A stretch of DNA of 64,000 bases from Oceanirhabdus seepicola (GCF_023684385.1 NZ_JAGSOJ010000003.1:186001-250000), one strand, 5' to 3'. Counted from the first letter of the stretch, positions 44,725-53,662 are shown. A program made the numbers and translations. The notes: generated from the sequence alone by a model not told the origin.

Positions 44725-45360
44725 GTGTATTAATCGTTCGATATGTTTTATGTTGCGTTTAACTGACTCAGGTACGTTTTGTCTATTATCTCCATTCATG
44801 AAACCAACTAATGTACCTCTGTATATGAGTATTATCATTTCATTGATTTCATCTTTGTCAGATTCTGAAATTAACCCCTCCTTTATACAATCGTCTAGTA
44901 ATACTGAATTTCTATCATATATATTATCTTGAAGTATCATAGGAAAGAGCTCGTCAGCATCTATCTTTAATTCCTCAGGATATATCTCGTAATACTCTTC
45001 CATAGTTGCACTTATTGTATTGAATTCATTAAAGAATATAGTGTTATATATGTCAGGACTATTGTAGGAATTATATAAGAAACATTCCCAAACTTTTAAA
45101 AGTTTCTCACTGGCAGTATTTGTTGATTTTACGTAGCTAGGTAAACTGTAAATATAGTACATCAGATATTTCATGGAAGCAAAGTAAAGAAGATGATTAA
45201 GATTTTGAAAATAATTATAAAGTGTGGCGCTGTTGTATCCAGCAAGATCAGCAACTTTTCTTATGGTTACATTTTTTATTCCTTCATCTTCAATAATTTT
45301 TTGAGCTGCTTCTATAAAATAACCCATCATTCTTTTTTTCTTTATTGATTTTTTATCCAT
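44716..45360 (-). CDS. TetR/AcrR-family regulator
   Basis: A 214-aa regulator. The N-terminal helix-turn-helix (FIEAAQKIIEDEGIKNVTIRKVADLAGYNSATLYNYFQNLNHLL) is typical; the C-terminal ligand domain has no recognisable specificity. It is divergent from the betaine reductase operon and separated from it by 440 bases holding several palindromes, so it is the natural candidate regulator of grdI-grdH. Start ATG 45360 after GAGGT. Confidence 0.92.
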   Translation of the reverse strand: MDKKSIKKKRMMGYFIEAAQKIIEDEGIKNVTIRKVADLAGYNSATLYNYFQNLNHLLYFASMKYLMYYIYSLPSYVKSTNTASEKLLKVWECFLYNSYNSPDIYNTIFFNEFNTISATMEEYYEIYPEELKIDADELFPMILQDNIYDRNSVLLDDCIKEGLISESDKDEINEMIILIYRGTLVGFMNGDNRQNVPESVKRNIKHIERLIHKK

Positions 45361-45633
45361 TAATAATACCTCTCATTTCTGATTTTAAATGATAATTAAA
45401 GATATAAAATTATGGAAGACGTATACGTATTTTAGATTCATAAGGATATGCTAATGCAAAATCTAATTCACAAATAAGTATAACATAATAAATATATAGT
45501 GTGAATAATGAAATGAAAATGAAGAAAAGAAATGGAATATAAGTATAAAAGACTACAAAAAACTACAAAAATAGACGGGTAATCAAGAGGGAATATTCAG
45601 AATTGAAGAAAATAATCATTTTTTTGCGAAAAA

Positions 45634-45745
45634 TTTCACAAAAACTATTTCTAAATTTCAAAAAGTGTGTTATCATGATGATAATGTAATCATGATTATA
45701 AAATGATTGTGATTACAAAGTAATTATGATTATAATAATTGAAAA
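45634..45745 (+). promoter_or_regulatory. Promoter/operator region of the betaine reductase operon
   Basis: TTTCACAAAAACTATTT (45634-45650) closely matches the element upstream of adhE. A possible -35/-10 pair TTTCTA and TATCAT follows. Then come nested palindromes: TTATCATGATGATAA, TAATCATGATTA and a third imperfect copy TAATTATGATTATAA, spaced 15-35 bases apart. The palindromes suit binding of a dimeric regulator such as the divergent TetR protein (inference). Confidence 0.55.
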
Positions 45746-45802
45746 TTATAATTTTGGCATGTGAAAGTAAAATGTGTCTAAAAAGCAAAAGGGGTGTGGA
45801 GC

Positions 45803-47128
45803 ATGAAACTAGAAATAGGTAATTTCTATGTAAAACAAGTTATTTTCGGAGAAGAAAATAAGTATGACGATGGTATTCTTACAATTAATAAGAAAGAAGC
45901 TTTAGATGTAGTTTTTGAAGATGAGCATATTACTGAAGCTGATTTAGTAATTGCAAAGCCAGGGGATAACATCAGAATTGTTCCAGTAAAGGAAGCAATT
46001 GAGCCAAGATGTAGATTAGATGGAAGAAGTATTTTCCCAGGAGTTACAGGAGATTTAGCACAATGCGGTGATGGTAGAACACATGCATTAAAAAACTGTA
46101 GTGTTCTAGTAGTTGGAAAACACTGGGGTGGATTCCAAGATGGATTAATTGATATGAGTGGAGAAGGTGCAAAATATACACTTTTCTCAGAATTAAACAA
46201 TATCTGTTTAATCGCTGATACTGATGAAGAATTTGAAAAAAGAGAGCAACAAAAGAAAAACAAAGCTTTAAGATGGGCTGGTATGAGATTAGCAGAACAT
46301 ATTGGAAATATCGTTAAAGAACTTCAACCAGAAGAAGTTGAAGAGTATGAATTCGAAGCAATTACAAAAAGATCTGAAGAAGTAAACAACCTTCCAAGTG
46401 TGGCTTTAGTATTACAACCACAATCACAAATGGAAGATCAAGGATATAATGACTTATGCTATGGATGGGATTGTAACCATATGGTACCAACATTAATGAG
46501 TCCAACTGAGGTTATTGATGGAGCTATGATTTCTGGATCATTCATGCCTTGTTCATCAAAGTGGTCTACATATGATTTCCAAAACTTGCCGATGATCAAG
46601 AGATTATTCAAAGAGCATGGAAAAACAATTAACTTCTTAGGAGTAATAATGTCTAATCTTAACGTTGCTCTTGAGCAAAAACAAAGATCAGCACAAGTTG
46701 TTGCTCAAATTGCTAAATCAATAGGAGCAGATAGTGCAATTGTTGCAGAAGAAGGATATGGTAACCCAGATGCTGACTTTATAGCGGTAATTGTTGCATT
46801 AGAAGATGCTGGAGTTAAAACTATCGGTTTAACTAACGAATGTACTGGAAGAGATGGTATGTCTCAACCTCTAGTTTCATTAGATAGTAAAGCTAACGCA
46901 ATAGTATCTTGTGGAAATGTTTCTGAATTAATAGAACTTCCACCAATGGAAACAGTATTAGGTGAGTTAGAGGCTTTAGGAAGAGATGGTCTTTCAGGTG
47001 GATGGGCTGATGATGAATTACTTGGGCCTTCAGTAAGAGAAGATGGTTCTATTATTATGGAGAATAATGCTATGTTCTGTGGAGATAGAGTAACAGGATG
47101 GTCAACTAAGAGAATGTCAGAATACTAG
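45803..47128 (+). CDS. grdI: Betaine reductase component B, GrdI-type (pyruvoyl proprotein)
   Basis: A 441-aa protein homologous to GrdE/GrdG/GrdI. Such proproteins are cleaved internally and the new N-terminal Cys becomes a pyruvoyl group that binds the amine substrate. Conserved blocks include EPRCRLDGRSIFPGVTG, WDCNHMVPTLMSPTEVIDGAMISG and NECTGRDGMSQPLV. The residue that forms the pyruvoyl group is probably Cys250 (SFMPCSSK), close to the known GrdE site near 242, but this is not certain. Assignment to betaine rather than glycine or sarcosine rests on the adjoining BCCT transporter. Start ATG 45803 after GGGGTG. Forms component B with GrdH. Confidence 0.88.
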   Translation: MKLEIGNFYVKQVIFGEENKYDDGILTINKKEALDVVFEDEHITEADLVIAKPGDNIRIVPVKEAIEPRCRLDGRSIFPGVTGDLAQCGDGRTHALKNCSVLVVGKHWGGFQDGLIDMSGEGAKYTLFSELNNICLIADTDEEFEKREQQKKNKALRWAGMRLAEHIGNIVKELQPEEVEEYEFEAITKRSEEVNNLPSVALVLQPQSQMEDQGYNDLCYGWDCNHMVPTLMSPTEVIDGAMISGSFMPCSSKWSTYDFQNLPMIKRLFKEHGKTINFLGVIMSNLNVALEQKQRSAQVVAQIAKSIGADSAIVAEEGYGNPDADFIAVIVALEDAGVKTIGLTNECTGRDGMSQPLVSLDSKANAIVSCGNVSELIELPPMETVLGELEALGRDGLSGGWADDELLGPSVREDGSIIMENNAMFCGDRVTGWSTKRMSEY

Positions 47129-47139
47129 GAGGGGTTAAA

Positions 47140-48489
47140 ATGAAAAAAGCTATTATATATATCAACCAATTTTTCGGGCAAATCGGTGGAGAAGAGCTTG
47201 CTGATTTTGAACCAGAAATAAAAGAGGGACTTGTAGGTCCTGCAATGGCATTAAATGCTGCATTAGGTGATGTTGCTGAGGTAACTCATACATTAATTTG
47301 TGGTGATAACTTCATCGGTTCTAACGGTGAAGAAGCTATAAAAAGAATGCTTGAAATGTTAAGTGAAGTTGAATTTGACATATTCTTCGCAGGTCCAGCA
47401 TTTAGAGCAGGAAGATACGGAAGTGCATGTGGAAACATATGTAAAGCAGTAGAAGAAAAATTTGGAGTACCAGTTATAACATCAATGAATGATGAAAATC
47501 CAGGAGTTGAAATGTTTAAAGCTGAAATGCCTATCTTTGTAGGAGCTAAGAGTGCAGCTGGTATGAGAAAAGATGTTAAGGCTATGGCTGATTATGGTAA
47601 GAAACTTTTATTAGGTGAAGAGTTACTTCCAGCAGAAGAAGAAGGATTCTTCCAAAGAGGTAAGAGACATCAAAGATGGTTAAATCCTCCAGTGCCTGCA
47701 ACAGATAGAGTTATTGATATGTTACTTAAAAAGGTTCACGGAGATGAGTATGAAACAGAATTACCTATCCCTGAGCAAGATTTAGTTCCAATAGCTAAGA
47801 AAATTGATGATTTATCTAAGGCGAAAATTGCTGTTCTTAACACAGGTGGAATCGTTCCTGTTGATAACCCTGACAGAATTCAATCTGCATCAGCAACAAG
47901 ATGGGGTAAGTATGATATATCTCAATTTGATACACTTCCATCACAATTCGATCCAAGCGATAAAGATGTTGAATATAAGGCGTATAAGACAATACATGCT
48001 GGATTTGATCCATATGCAGCTGATCATAACCCAGATGTAATTGTTCCACTTGATTCTTTAAGAGTTTATGAGAAAGAAGGAAGAATTGGTGAGGTTCATA
48101 AATACTTCTACTCAACAGTTGGTACAGGAACTACTCAAGGAGAAGCAGCTAGAATGGGTCAAGAAATAGCTGAAGATTTGAAAAAGCACAATGTTGATGC
48201 TGTTATAATGGTTTCTACGTGAGGAACTTGTACTCGTTGCGGAGCAACGATGGTAAAAGAAGTTGAAAAGGCTGGATTTACAGTAGTTCAAATGGCTAAC
48301 TTAATTCCAGTAGCTCAGACTGTTGGTGCAAATAGAATGGTTCCAACAATCTCAATTCCATATCCACTTGGTAATCCAAGTGATACACTTGAAGAACAAT
48401 TCAAGTTAAGACATCACAGGGTTGGAGTAGCATTAGAAGCTTTAGAAACTGATATCACAGAACAGACGGTATTTAAAGTTAAGTTTTAA
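47140..48489 (+). CDS. grdH: Betaine reductase component B, GrdH-type selenoprotein (Sec361)
   Basis: A 449-residue protein interrupted by one in-frame TGA (48220-48222) that encodes selenocysteine 361 in VMVST-Sec-GTCTRCGATMVKE, the invariant GrdB/F/H active site. A hairpin CGTTGC-GGA-GCAACG (48235-48249) starts 12 bases after the UGA, the expected place for a bacterial SECIS. The N-terminus (IIYINQFFGQIGGEELADFEPE) and the length fit the family. With GrdI it cleaves betaine and transfers a carboxymethyl group to the Sec of protein A (GrdA), which is not encoded here, nor is component C; these must lie elsewhere. Starts 11 bases after grdI. Confidence 0.95.
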
Positions 48490-48502
48490 GATTTAGGGTA
48501 TA

Positions 48503-48606
48503 TATGACCATAGAGGGCAAACATTAAAGCATGAATAAGGTTTGATATGGTCATAATACCTATGTCTGAGAGGGCTTAAAATGCCTGTTTGATATCAAGC
48601 CCTCTT
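48503..48606 (+). promoter_or_regulatory. Stem-loops between grdH and the BCCT gene
   Basis: TATGACCATA (48503-48512) pairs with TATGGTCATA (48546-48555), with inner CAAAC/GTTTG (48518-48522/48540-48544). A second hairpin GAGGGCTT (48570-48577) pairs with AAGCCCTC (48597-48604). Only a weak T-rich tract follows. This may be a partial terminator or an RNA-processing site that sets different levels of reductase and transporter. Confidence 0.5.
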
Positions 48607-48641
48607 GGTTAAAATTTTAATCAAAAAATGGGGGGAACATC

Positions 48642-50159
48642 ATGAATAAAAAGAACGAATCTGTTTATTATATCTCCATCGCTATTACCTTGTTTTTGAT
48701 TGTAGTAGGTGTTTTTGCACCTGATACATTTAAAGTGGTTGGAGAAGGAGCGTATGAATTCTGTGTAAATAAGTTTTCGTGGTTCTATTTAGTTGGAATG
48801 TTTGCATTTGTCGTATTTGCAATTTGGATTGCGTTCAGTAAATATGGACTCGTGAGGCTTGGTCCGGATGATTCAAGACCTGATTATAGCAATGCCTCAT
48901 GGTTTGCAATGCTGTTTAGTGCAGGTATGGGAATCGGATTGGTATTCTGGGGTGTTGCAGAACCTCTTAACCATTTCGTATCAGCTGGAGGAACAAGTGA
49001 AGCAGCAAACTTTGCAATCAAAAAATCTTTTTTTCACTGGGGATTAGCTCCTTGGGCTAACTATACAATATTAGGTCTAGCATTAGCGTATTTTCAGTTT
49101 AGAAAAAATAAACCAGGACTTATTAGTACAATATTTATTCCGTTAATTGGTGAAAAAGGTGTTAAAGGACCTATAGGTAAGACTATTGATGTATTAGCAA
49201 TATTTGCTACAGTTGCTGGTATGGCAACGTCTTTAGGTCTTGGAACTTTACAGATAAATAGTGGTTTTAACCATTTATTTGGTATGCCAAAAACAATGAC
49301 AGTTATAGTGGCAATAGTTGTAATAATAACTATATTCTATATACTTACTGCTGTAACAGGGGTTGACAAAGGTATCAAAATGTTATCAGATCTTAACCTT
49401 TGGTTAGCAGGGGGATTAGTTGTTGCTGCATTATTAATTGGACCAACAATTAAAATAATCGAAACATTAACAAATGGTATGGGCGCATACTTAGGTAATT
49501 TTATTCAAGATAGTTTAAGTATCGATAGTTTTGGTGATAAAACTTGGTTAGGTGGATGGACTATCCTTTATTGGGCATGGTGGATTGCTTGGGCACCATT
49601 TGTAGGAACATTCATTGCTAGAATATCTAGGGGTAGAACTATCAGAGAGTTCGTTGCAGGTGTGCTAATTTTCCCTACAGTAGGATCAGCAGTATGGTTC
49701 AGTATTTTCGGGACATTAGGAATTGATGCTAGTATGAAGCAAGGATTTGATTTTGCACAGAGTGCAATTTCTGAAACATCTACGGCTTTATTTAAGGTAT
49801 TTGAATTGTACCCATTTGGAACTGTTCTATCTTTAGTTGCTATAGTTCTTCTTATTACATTCTTTGTTACATCTGCTAACTCAGCTACTTTTGTACTTGG
49901 AATGATGTCTTCAAATGGAGACTTAAACCCATCAAATAAGAAAAAGGTTGTATGGGGAGTCCTTCTATCAACATTTGCTCTTGCACTGATTTACTCAGGA
50001 GCAAAAGGTGGAAATATTGAATCAGGATTAAAAATGCTACAAACGGCATCACTAGCAGCAGCTTTACCATTTGCAGTTGTTCTATGTTTCTGTATGGTTA
50101 GTATTGTAAAAACATTGAAATCAGATGTTGCAAGTGGAGAATTAAAAATAGAAAAATAA
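48642..50159 (+). CDS. BCCT-family betaine/choline/carnitine transporter
   Basis: A 505-aa transporter with 12 helices. The family signature WAWWIAWAPFVGTFIARISRGRTIREF and the upstream GMGIGLVFWGVAEPLNHF are intact; the tryptophan-rich box lines the quaternary-amine site in BetP and CaiT. The Gly-Met-Gly in TM3 (AGMGIG) resembles Na+-coupled members. Behind grdI-grdH it most likely imports glycine betaine as electron acceptor, not just as osmolyte; the short C-terminal tail lacks a long BetP-type osmosensor. Start ATG 48642 after GGGGGG. Confidence 0.93.
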   Translation: MNKKNESVYYISIAITLFLIVVGVFAPDTFKVVGEGAYEFCVNKFSWFYLVGMFAFVVFAIWIAFSKYGLVRLGPDDSRPDYSNASWFAMLFSAGMGIGLVFWGVAEPLNHFVSAGGTSEAANFAIKKSFFHWGLAPWANYTILGLALAYFQFRKNKPGLISTIFIPLIGEKGVKGPIGKTIDVLAIFATVAGMATSLGLGTLQINSGFNHLFGMPKTMTVIVAIVVIITIFYILTAVTGVDKGIKMLSDLNLWLAGGLVVAALLIGPTIKIIETLTNGMGAYLGNFIQDSLSIDSFGDKTWLGGWTILYWAWWIAWAPFVGTFIARISRGRTIREFVAGVLIFPTVGSAVWFSIFGTLGIDASMKQGFDFAQSAISETSTALFKVFELYPFGTVLSLVAIVLLITFFVTSANSATFVLGMMSSNGDLNPSNKKKVVWGVLLSTFALALIYSGAKGGNIESGLKMLQTASLAAALPFAVVLCFCMVSIVKTLKSDVASGELKIEK

Positions 50160-50353
50160 TAATTGAAAATCAAACATTTAAATTGTAATCTATTATGTGA
50201 ACTATATTTCAAAAAAAGTATCACAAATAATAATATAGATTAGAAACAAAAAAACTTGATGTTCTGAGGACGCTCAGAATTGAAGGATGTAAGAGTATCA
50301 TATTTTAAACATTTTATTGTAGTAATAATAATGAACAAAACTAAATCATAGCG

Positions 50354-50383
50354 TGTAATGCAATATTGCTCAATTGTATTACA
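50354..50383 (+). ncRNA. Repeat hairpin, copy 1
   Basis: TGTAATGCAAT pairs with ATTGTATTACA (11 pairs, one G-U) around loop ATTGCTCA. Confidence 0.6.
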
Positions 50384-50562
50384 AAGGAAATACTTTGAAT
50401 TATTAATTGAATCAAATCTTAAATGAGTATCATAAGTATTAAAACAGAAAAGAGATATAAAATTCTTAAAGTTTTAAGGATACTCAGAAAATAATCTTAA
50501 CAGAATATCATATTTTTAAACATTTTTTTAGTAATAATAATGAACAAAATTTAATCATAGCG

Positions 50563-50592
50563 TGTAATACAATATTGCTCAATTGTATTATA
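50563..50592 (+). ncRNA. Repeat hairpin, copy 2
   Basis: TGTAATACAAT pairs with ATTGTATTATA around the same loop ATTGCTCA. Confidence 0.6.
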
Positions 50593-50857
50593 CAAAAGAA
50601 ATACTAAAATTAGTAATTGAATCAAATTTAAATGAGTATCATAAGTAATAAAACTGAAAAGAAACATTAAATTCTTGAAGTTTTGTGGATACTCAGAAAT
50701 TAATCTTAACAGAAAATTATATTTCAAATCAGAAACACAAAAAGTAAAACCAACTAGAAATTTAAGATATTCAAAATTTTAAAAATACTCAGAAATAATC
50801 ACAATTTAATATCATATTTTAAACATTATTATAGTAATAATAATGAATTTAATAAAA

Positions 50858-50893
50858 GCATGTAATCCAATATTGCTCAATTGGATTACATGC
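50858..50893 (+). ncRNA. Repeat hairpin, copy 3
   Basis: GCATGTAATCCAAT pairs perfectly (14 bp) with ATTGGATTACATGC around loop ATTGCTCA; the variable pair is C-G here. Confidence 0.6.
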
Positions 50894-50924
50894 AAAACTT
50901 TTAAATTATATTTCAAATTTAAAT

Positions 50925-50960
50925 CCAACTTTGTAAAATAAAACAAAGTTGGGTTTTTAT
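50925..50960 (+). terminator. Terminator closing the repeat array
   Basis: CCAACTTTGT (50925-50934) pairs with ACAAAGTTGG (50943-50952), followed by GTTTTTATTTTATT. Confidence 0.9.
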
Positions 50961-51086
50961 TTTATTAAGAAGTAATATCATGTAAGTTTGACAGCTAAAA
51001 GTCACTTTGTTATAATTTAAAATTAATAATGATTAGTATGATATTTTATTTGTATATCAAGAAAGGAGAGTCACTGCGTTCAAGTA

Positions 51087-53015
51087 ATGGCTAAACAGTT
51101 TATGGAGATAAATAATAACGTTTTTGAAGAATATGCTTCAGCGATGAAAAAAGCAAGGAATGAACAATTGAGAGGTAGAAGTAAAGGTGAAGAAGGATAC
51201 CTTCAATCTTTGGATAGAATTATAAAAGACAAAGATATAGTAGCTGAGGTTCCTCTTGGAATAAAGTCAATTCCTATTAAAAAAATACTTGGAACTTATT
51301 ATTATACAAGAAGTAGAGACTTTTCAAGTGGTTTTTTGCCTTTAAAAGAACAGAATACTGAGTTTGCTGAGAAGTGGAAGAGTCTTTGTAAATCACATTT
51401 AGAAGAGGGAATTAGAGATCCTATCAAAGTATATGAATTTATGAATAAATACTATGTTATGGAAGGTAATAAAAGAGTAAGTGTGCTTAAGTATTTTGAT
51501 GGATATTCTATTGAAGGTAATGTAACAAGATTGATACCTAAAAAGGACGAAACAGATAGAGAAAATAAATTGTACTATGAATTTCTTGATTTCTCAAATA
51601 AAACTGGAATTTATGATATTTGGTTTGAAAAAAGAATTTTCTTTAGAGAGTTATTGACTTATCTTGAAGAGTATAGACCAGATCCTCTAGAAGGTAGGGA
51701 TAAGTTTGAACATTTCTATAAAAAGTTTTATATACCATTTAGGATTGCATATAAAGACCTTGGTGGAGATCAATTAAAAATTACTACAGGTGATGCTATT
51801 TTGGAATATATAAGAACCTACGGTTTATCTAATGAATTTAAGTTTGAACGTAGAGAAAGAGTGAAAAAACTTTTTGAAGAATTGTTACTCGCTCAAGATG
51901 TTACAAAGGTTGAGATTCAGACAGAGCCGTTTGAAGTGTTTAGGGGGAATGTTATCACATCACTTACTAATCTTGTTACAAGTACTAAAAAACTTAATGT
52001 CGCATTTTTATACGAGAAAGATATTGATTCCTCTGCATGGGCATATACTCACGAAAAGGGACGTCGCTTTGCGCAAAATATTTTAAGTGATAAGATAAAT
52101 ACCTGTTATTTTGATAATATTCCTATCGATGATAATAAGGCGTATGAAAAGATAAAAGAAATCGCAGAGAAGGAATTTGATATTATTTTTACTACTTCTC
52201 AGAAAAACTTAAGAGCTACATTAAGAGCTGCATTGAAATATGAAGATATTAAATTTTTCTGTTGTTCTCCTGTTCAGGCATTTAAAAATATGAGTACTTA
52301 TTTCGGAAGGTCTCATGAAGCTATGTATTTATTAGGAATGATTGCTGGCACAATGACAAAATCTAATGTTATTGGTTGCATTGAACAATATAGTAGAACA
52401 TCTGTAATAACTGGCATTAATGCATTTGCTTTAGGTGTAAAGTCTGTTAATGATTCTGCAAAAATTAATGTTATTTGGACTGATGATTATGAAAATGTTG
52501 AGAAAAAAATGAATGATATTAATCAATTAGCAGAAGTTGGAGCGGATCTGGTGTTAAAACGTGGAGTTGCAGAAGGATGGATGAGTGGAAGAAATATCGC
52601 TCTGTATCCTATAGAGTGTGATAAAGAATTGAAATATACTTTTGGTGAATATCTATGTACAATAAAGTGGGATTGGGGTAAATTTTATGAGAAAGTATTA
52701 AGAAATATTACAAACGGTAGCTGGAAAGGTATATTTAGTACTGAGAGTAAAAGAGTTAGCTTTATGTGGGGAATGGATTCAGGTATAATAGATATAAGAT
52801 ATCCCAAAAATCGAATGAGTTTCCAAGTTAGTAGAACAATAAAACTTGTTAGACAGGCGATAATTGATAACAAAATGCATACGTTTGAAGGTCCTATTTT
52901 TGATAATGAAAATGTTTTAAGAGTTGGAGAAAACGATTATGCAAGCTATAATAAGATGTTATATATGGATTGGTTTGTTGAAAACGTTACTGGTGAAATT
53001 CCAAAGAAATACTAG
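51087..53015 (+). CDS. ParB/Srx-like domain fused to BMP/PnrA-type ligand-binding domain
   Basis: A 642-aa protein without signal peptide. Residues ~100-150 (GIRDPIKVYEFMNKYYVMEGNKRVSVLKYF) resemble the ParB/sulfiredoxin-like nucleotide-binding core. Residues ~310-600 resemble BMP/PnrA nucleoside-binding proteins (LNVAFLYEKDIDSSAWAYTHEKGRRF, FDIIFTTSQKNLR, MYLLGMIAGTMTKSNVIGCIE). BMP proteins are normally secreted lipoproteins; this one appears cytosolic, so it may be a nucleoside sensor. A ribosome binding site (AAAGGAG) lies unusually far, 18 bases, from the ATG. Forms a two-gene unit with a phosphoesterase. Confidence 0.75.
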   Translation: MAKQFMEINNNVFEEYASAMKKARNEQLRGRSKGEEGYLQSLDRIIKDKDIVAEVPLGIKSIPIKKILGTYYYTRSRDFSSGFLPLKEQNTEFAEKWKSLCKSHLEEGIRDPIKVYEFMNKYYVMEGNKRVSVLKYFDGYSIEGNVTRLIPKKDETDRENKLYYEFLDFSNKTGIYDIWFEKRIFFRELLTYLEEYRPDPLEGRDKFEHFYKKFYIPFRIAYKDLGGDQLKITTGDAILEYIRTYGLSNEFKFERRERVKKLFEELLLAQDVTKVEIQTEPFEVFRGNVITSLTNLVTSTKKLNVAFLYEKDIDSSAWAYTHEKGRRFAQNILSDKINTCYFDNIPIDDNKAYEKIKEIAEKEFDIIFTTSQKNLRATLRAALKYEDIKFFCCSPVQAFKNMSTYFGRSHEAMYLLGMIAGTMTKSNVIGCIEQYSRTSVITGINAFALGVKSVNDSAKINVIWTDDYENVEKKMNDINQLAEVGADLVLKRGVAEGWMSGRNIALYPIECDKELKYTFGEYLCTIKWDWGKFYEKVLRNITNGSWKGIFSTESKRVSFMWGMDSGIIDIRYPKNRMSFQVSRTIKLVRQAIIDNKMHTFEGPIFDNENVLRVGENDYASYNKMLYMDWFVENVTGEIPKKY

Positions 53016-53030
53016 GAAAAGGTGAGACGT

Positions 53031-53618
53031 GTGAAAGTACTCTTGGTTTCAGATACTGAAAGTAAATATATTTGGGATTACTTTGATAAAGAACGATTTA
53101 AAGATATTGAATTAATTATTTCATGTGGAGATTTAAAAGAGTCCTATTTAGAGTTTCTGACTACAATGATAAGAGCCCCTTTGTTTTATGTTCCTGGAAA
53201 TCATGATAAGAATTATTTGAAAAATCCTCCAGGGGGATGTATAAATATTGATAGTTCAATTGTTACTTATAAAGGGATTAGATTTTTAGGAGTGGGAGGA
53301 TCTCACAAATATAATGATGGACCTTTTCAATATACTCAAAAAGGCATGATTAAAAGAATTAAGAAATTAAAATTTAAATTATGGAAAAATAAAGGTTTTG
53401 ATGTATTGGTTACTCATTCTCCAGGGCGATGGCTTGGAGATGGAGAGGATTTGTGCCATCAAGGATTCGTGGCATTCAATGAATTAATAGAAAAATATAA
53501 TCCGAAGTTCTTTTTTAATGGACATCAACACCTTAATTATGGAAATAATAAGAGGATTATTTCATATGGGGAAACAACTATCGTTAATGCATACAATTAT
53601 TTTATAATTGATATATAA
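53031..53618 (+). CDS. Calcineurin-like metallophosphoesterase
   Basis: A 195-aa enzyme. Metal-ligand motifs in order: Asp in VSDTES, CGDLKES, PGNHDKN, THSPG and GHQH. This fold hydrolyses phosphomonoesters or diesters; the substrate is unknown. Start GTG 53031 after GGTGAG, 15 bases past the ParB/BMP stop, so co-transcribed. The partner suggests a nucleotide-related substrate (inference). A perfect terminator begins at its stop codon. Confidence 0.88.
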   Translation: MKVLLVSDTESKYIWDYFDKERFKDIELIISCGDLKESYLEFLTTMIRAPLFYVPGNHDKNYLKNPPGGCINIDSSIVTYKGIRFLGVGGSHKYNDGPFQYTQKGMIKRIKKLKFKLWKNKGFDVLVTHSPGRWLGDGEDLCHQGFVAFNELIEKYNPKFFFNGHQHLNYGNNKRIISYGETTIVNAYNYFIIDI

Positions 53619-53662
53619 ATACAAGGCTAAATGTCTGCTCAACATTTAGCCTTGTATTTATA
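53618..53662 (+). terminator. Terminator after the phosphoesterase gene
   Basis: AATACAAGGCTAAATGT pairs perfectly (17 bp) with ACATTTAGCCTTGTATT, followed by T-rich sequence. Confidence 0.92.

Larger units (their letters stand above)
50240..50958 (+). repeat. Tandem imperfect repeats with covarying hairpins (candidate ncRNA array)
   Basis: The 927-base gap after the BCCT gene holds 3-4 imperfect copies of a ~200-base unit. Shared blocks are GGATACTCAGAAAT, TATCATATTTTAAACATT, TAGTAATAATAATGAA, a hairpin with loop ATTGCTCA, and AAATGAGTATCATAAGTA. Hairpins lie at 50354-50383, 50563-50592 and 50858-50893. One half-copy (about 50670-50740) lacks the hairpin. The seventh stem pair of each is G-U, A-U and C-G respectively, so pairing is kept while bases change. 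No ORF longer than a few codons is found. The array ends at a strong terminator and has no terminator separating it from the transporter gene. Confidence 0.75.

Noticed and set aside
48223..48489. A separate small gene starting at 48250 after the grdH TGA.
   Set aside because: It is the C-terminal part of GrdH; the TGA is the Sec codon with an adjacent hairpin, and GTCTRCGATMV is contiguous with the upstream frame.
50240..50920. CRISPR array as an explanation of the repeats after the BCCT gene.
   Set aside because: Units are about 200 bases, imperfect, and have no uniform spacers or cas genes nearby.
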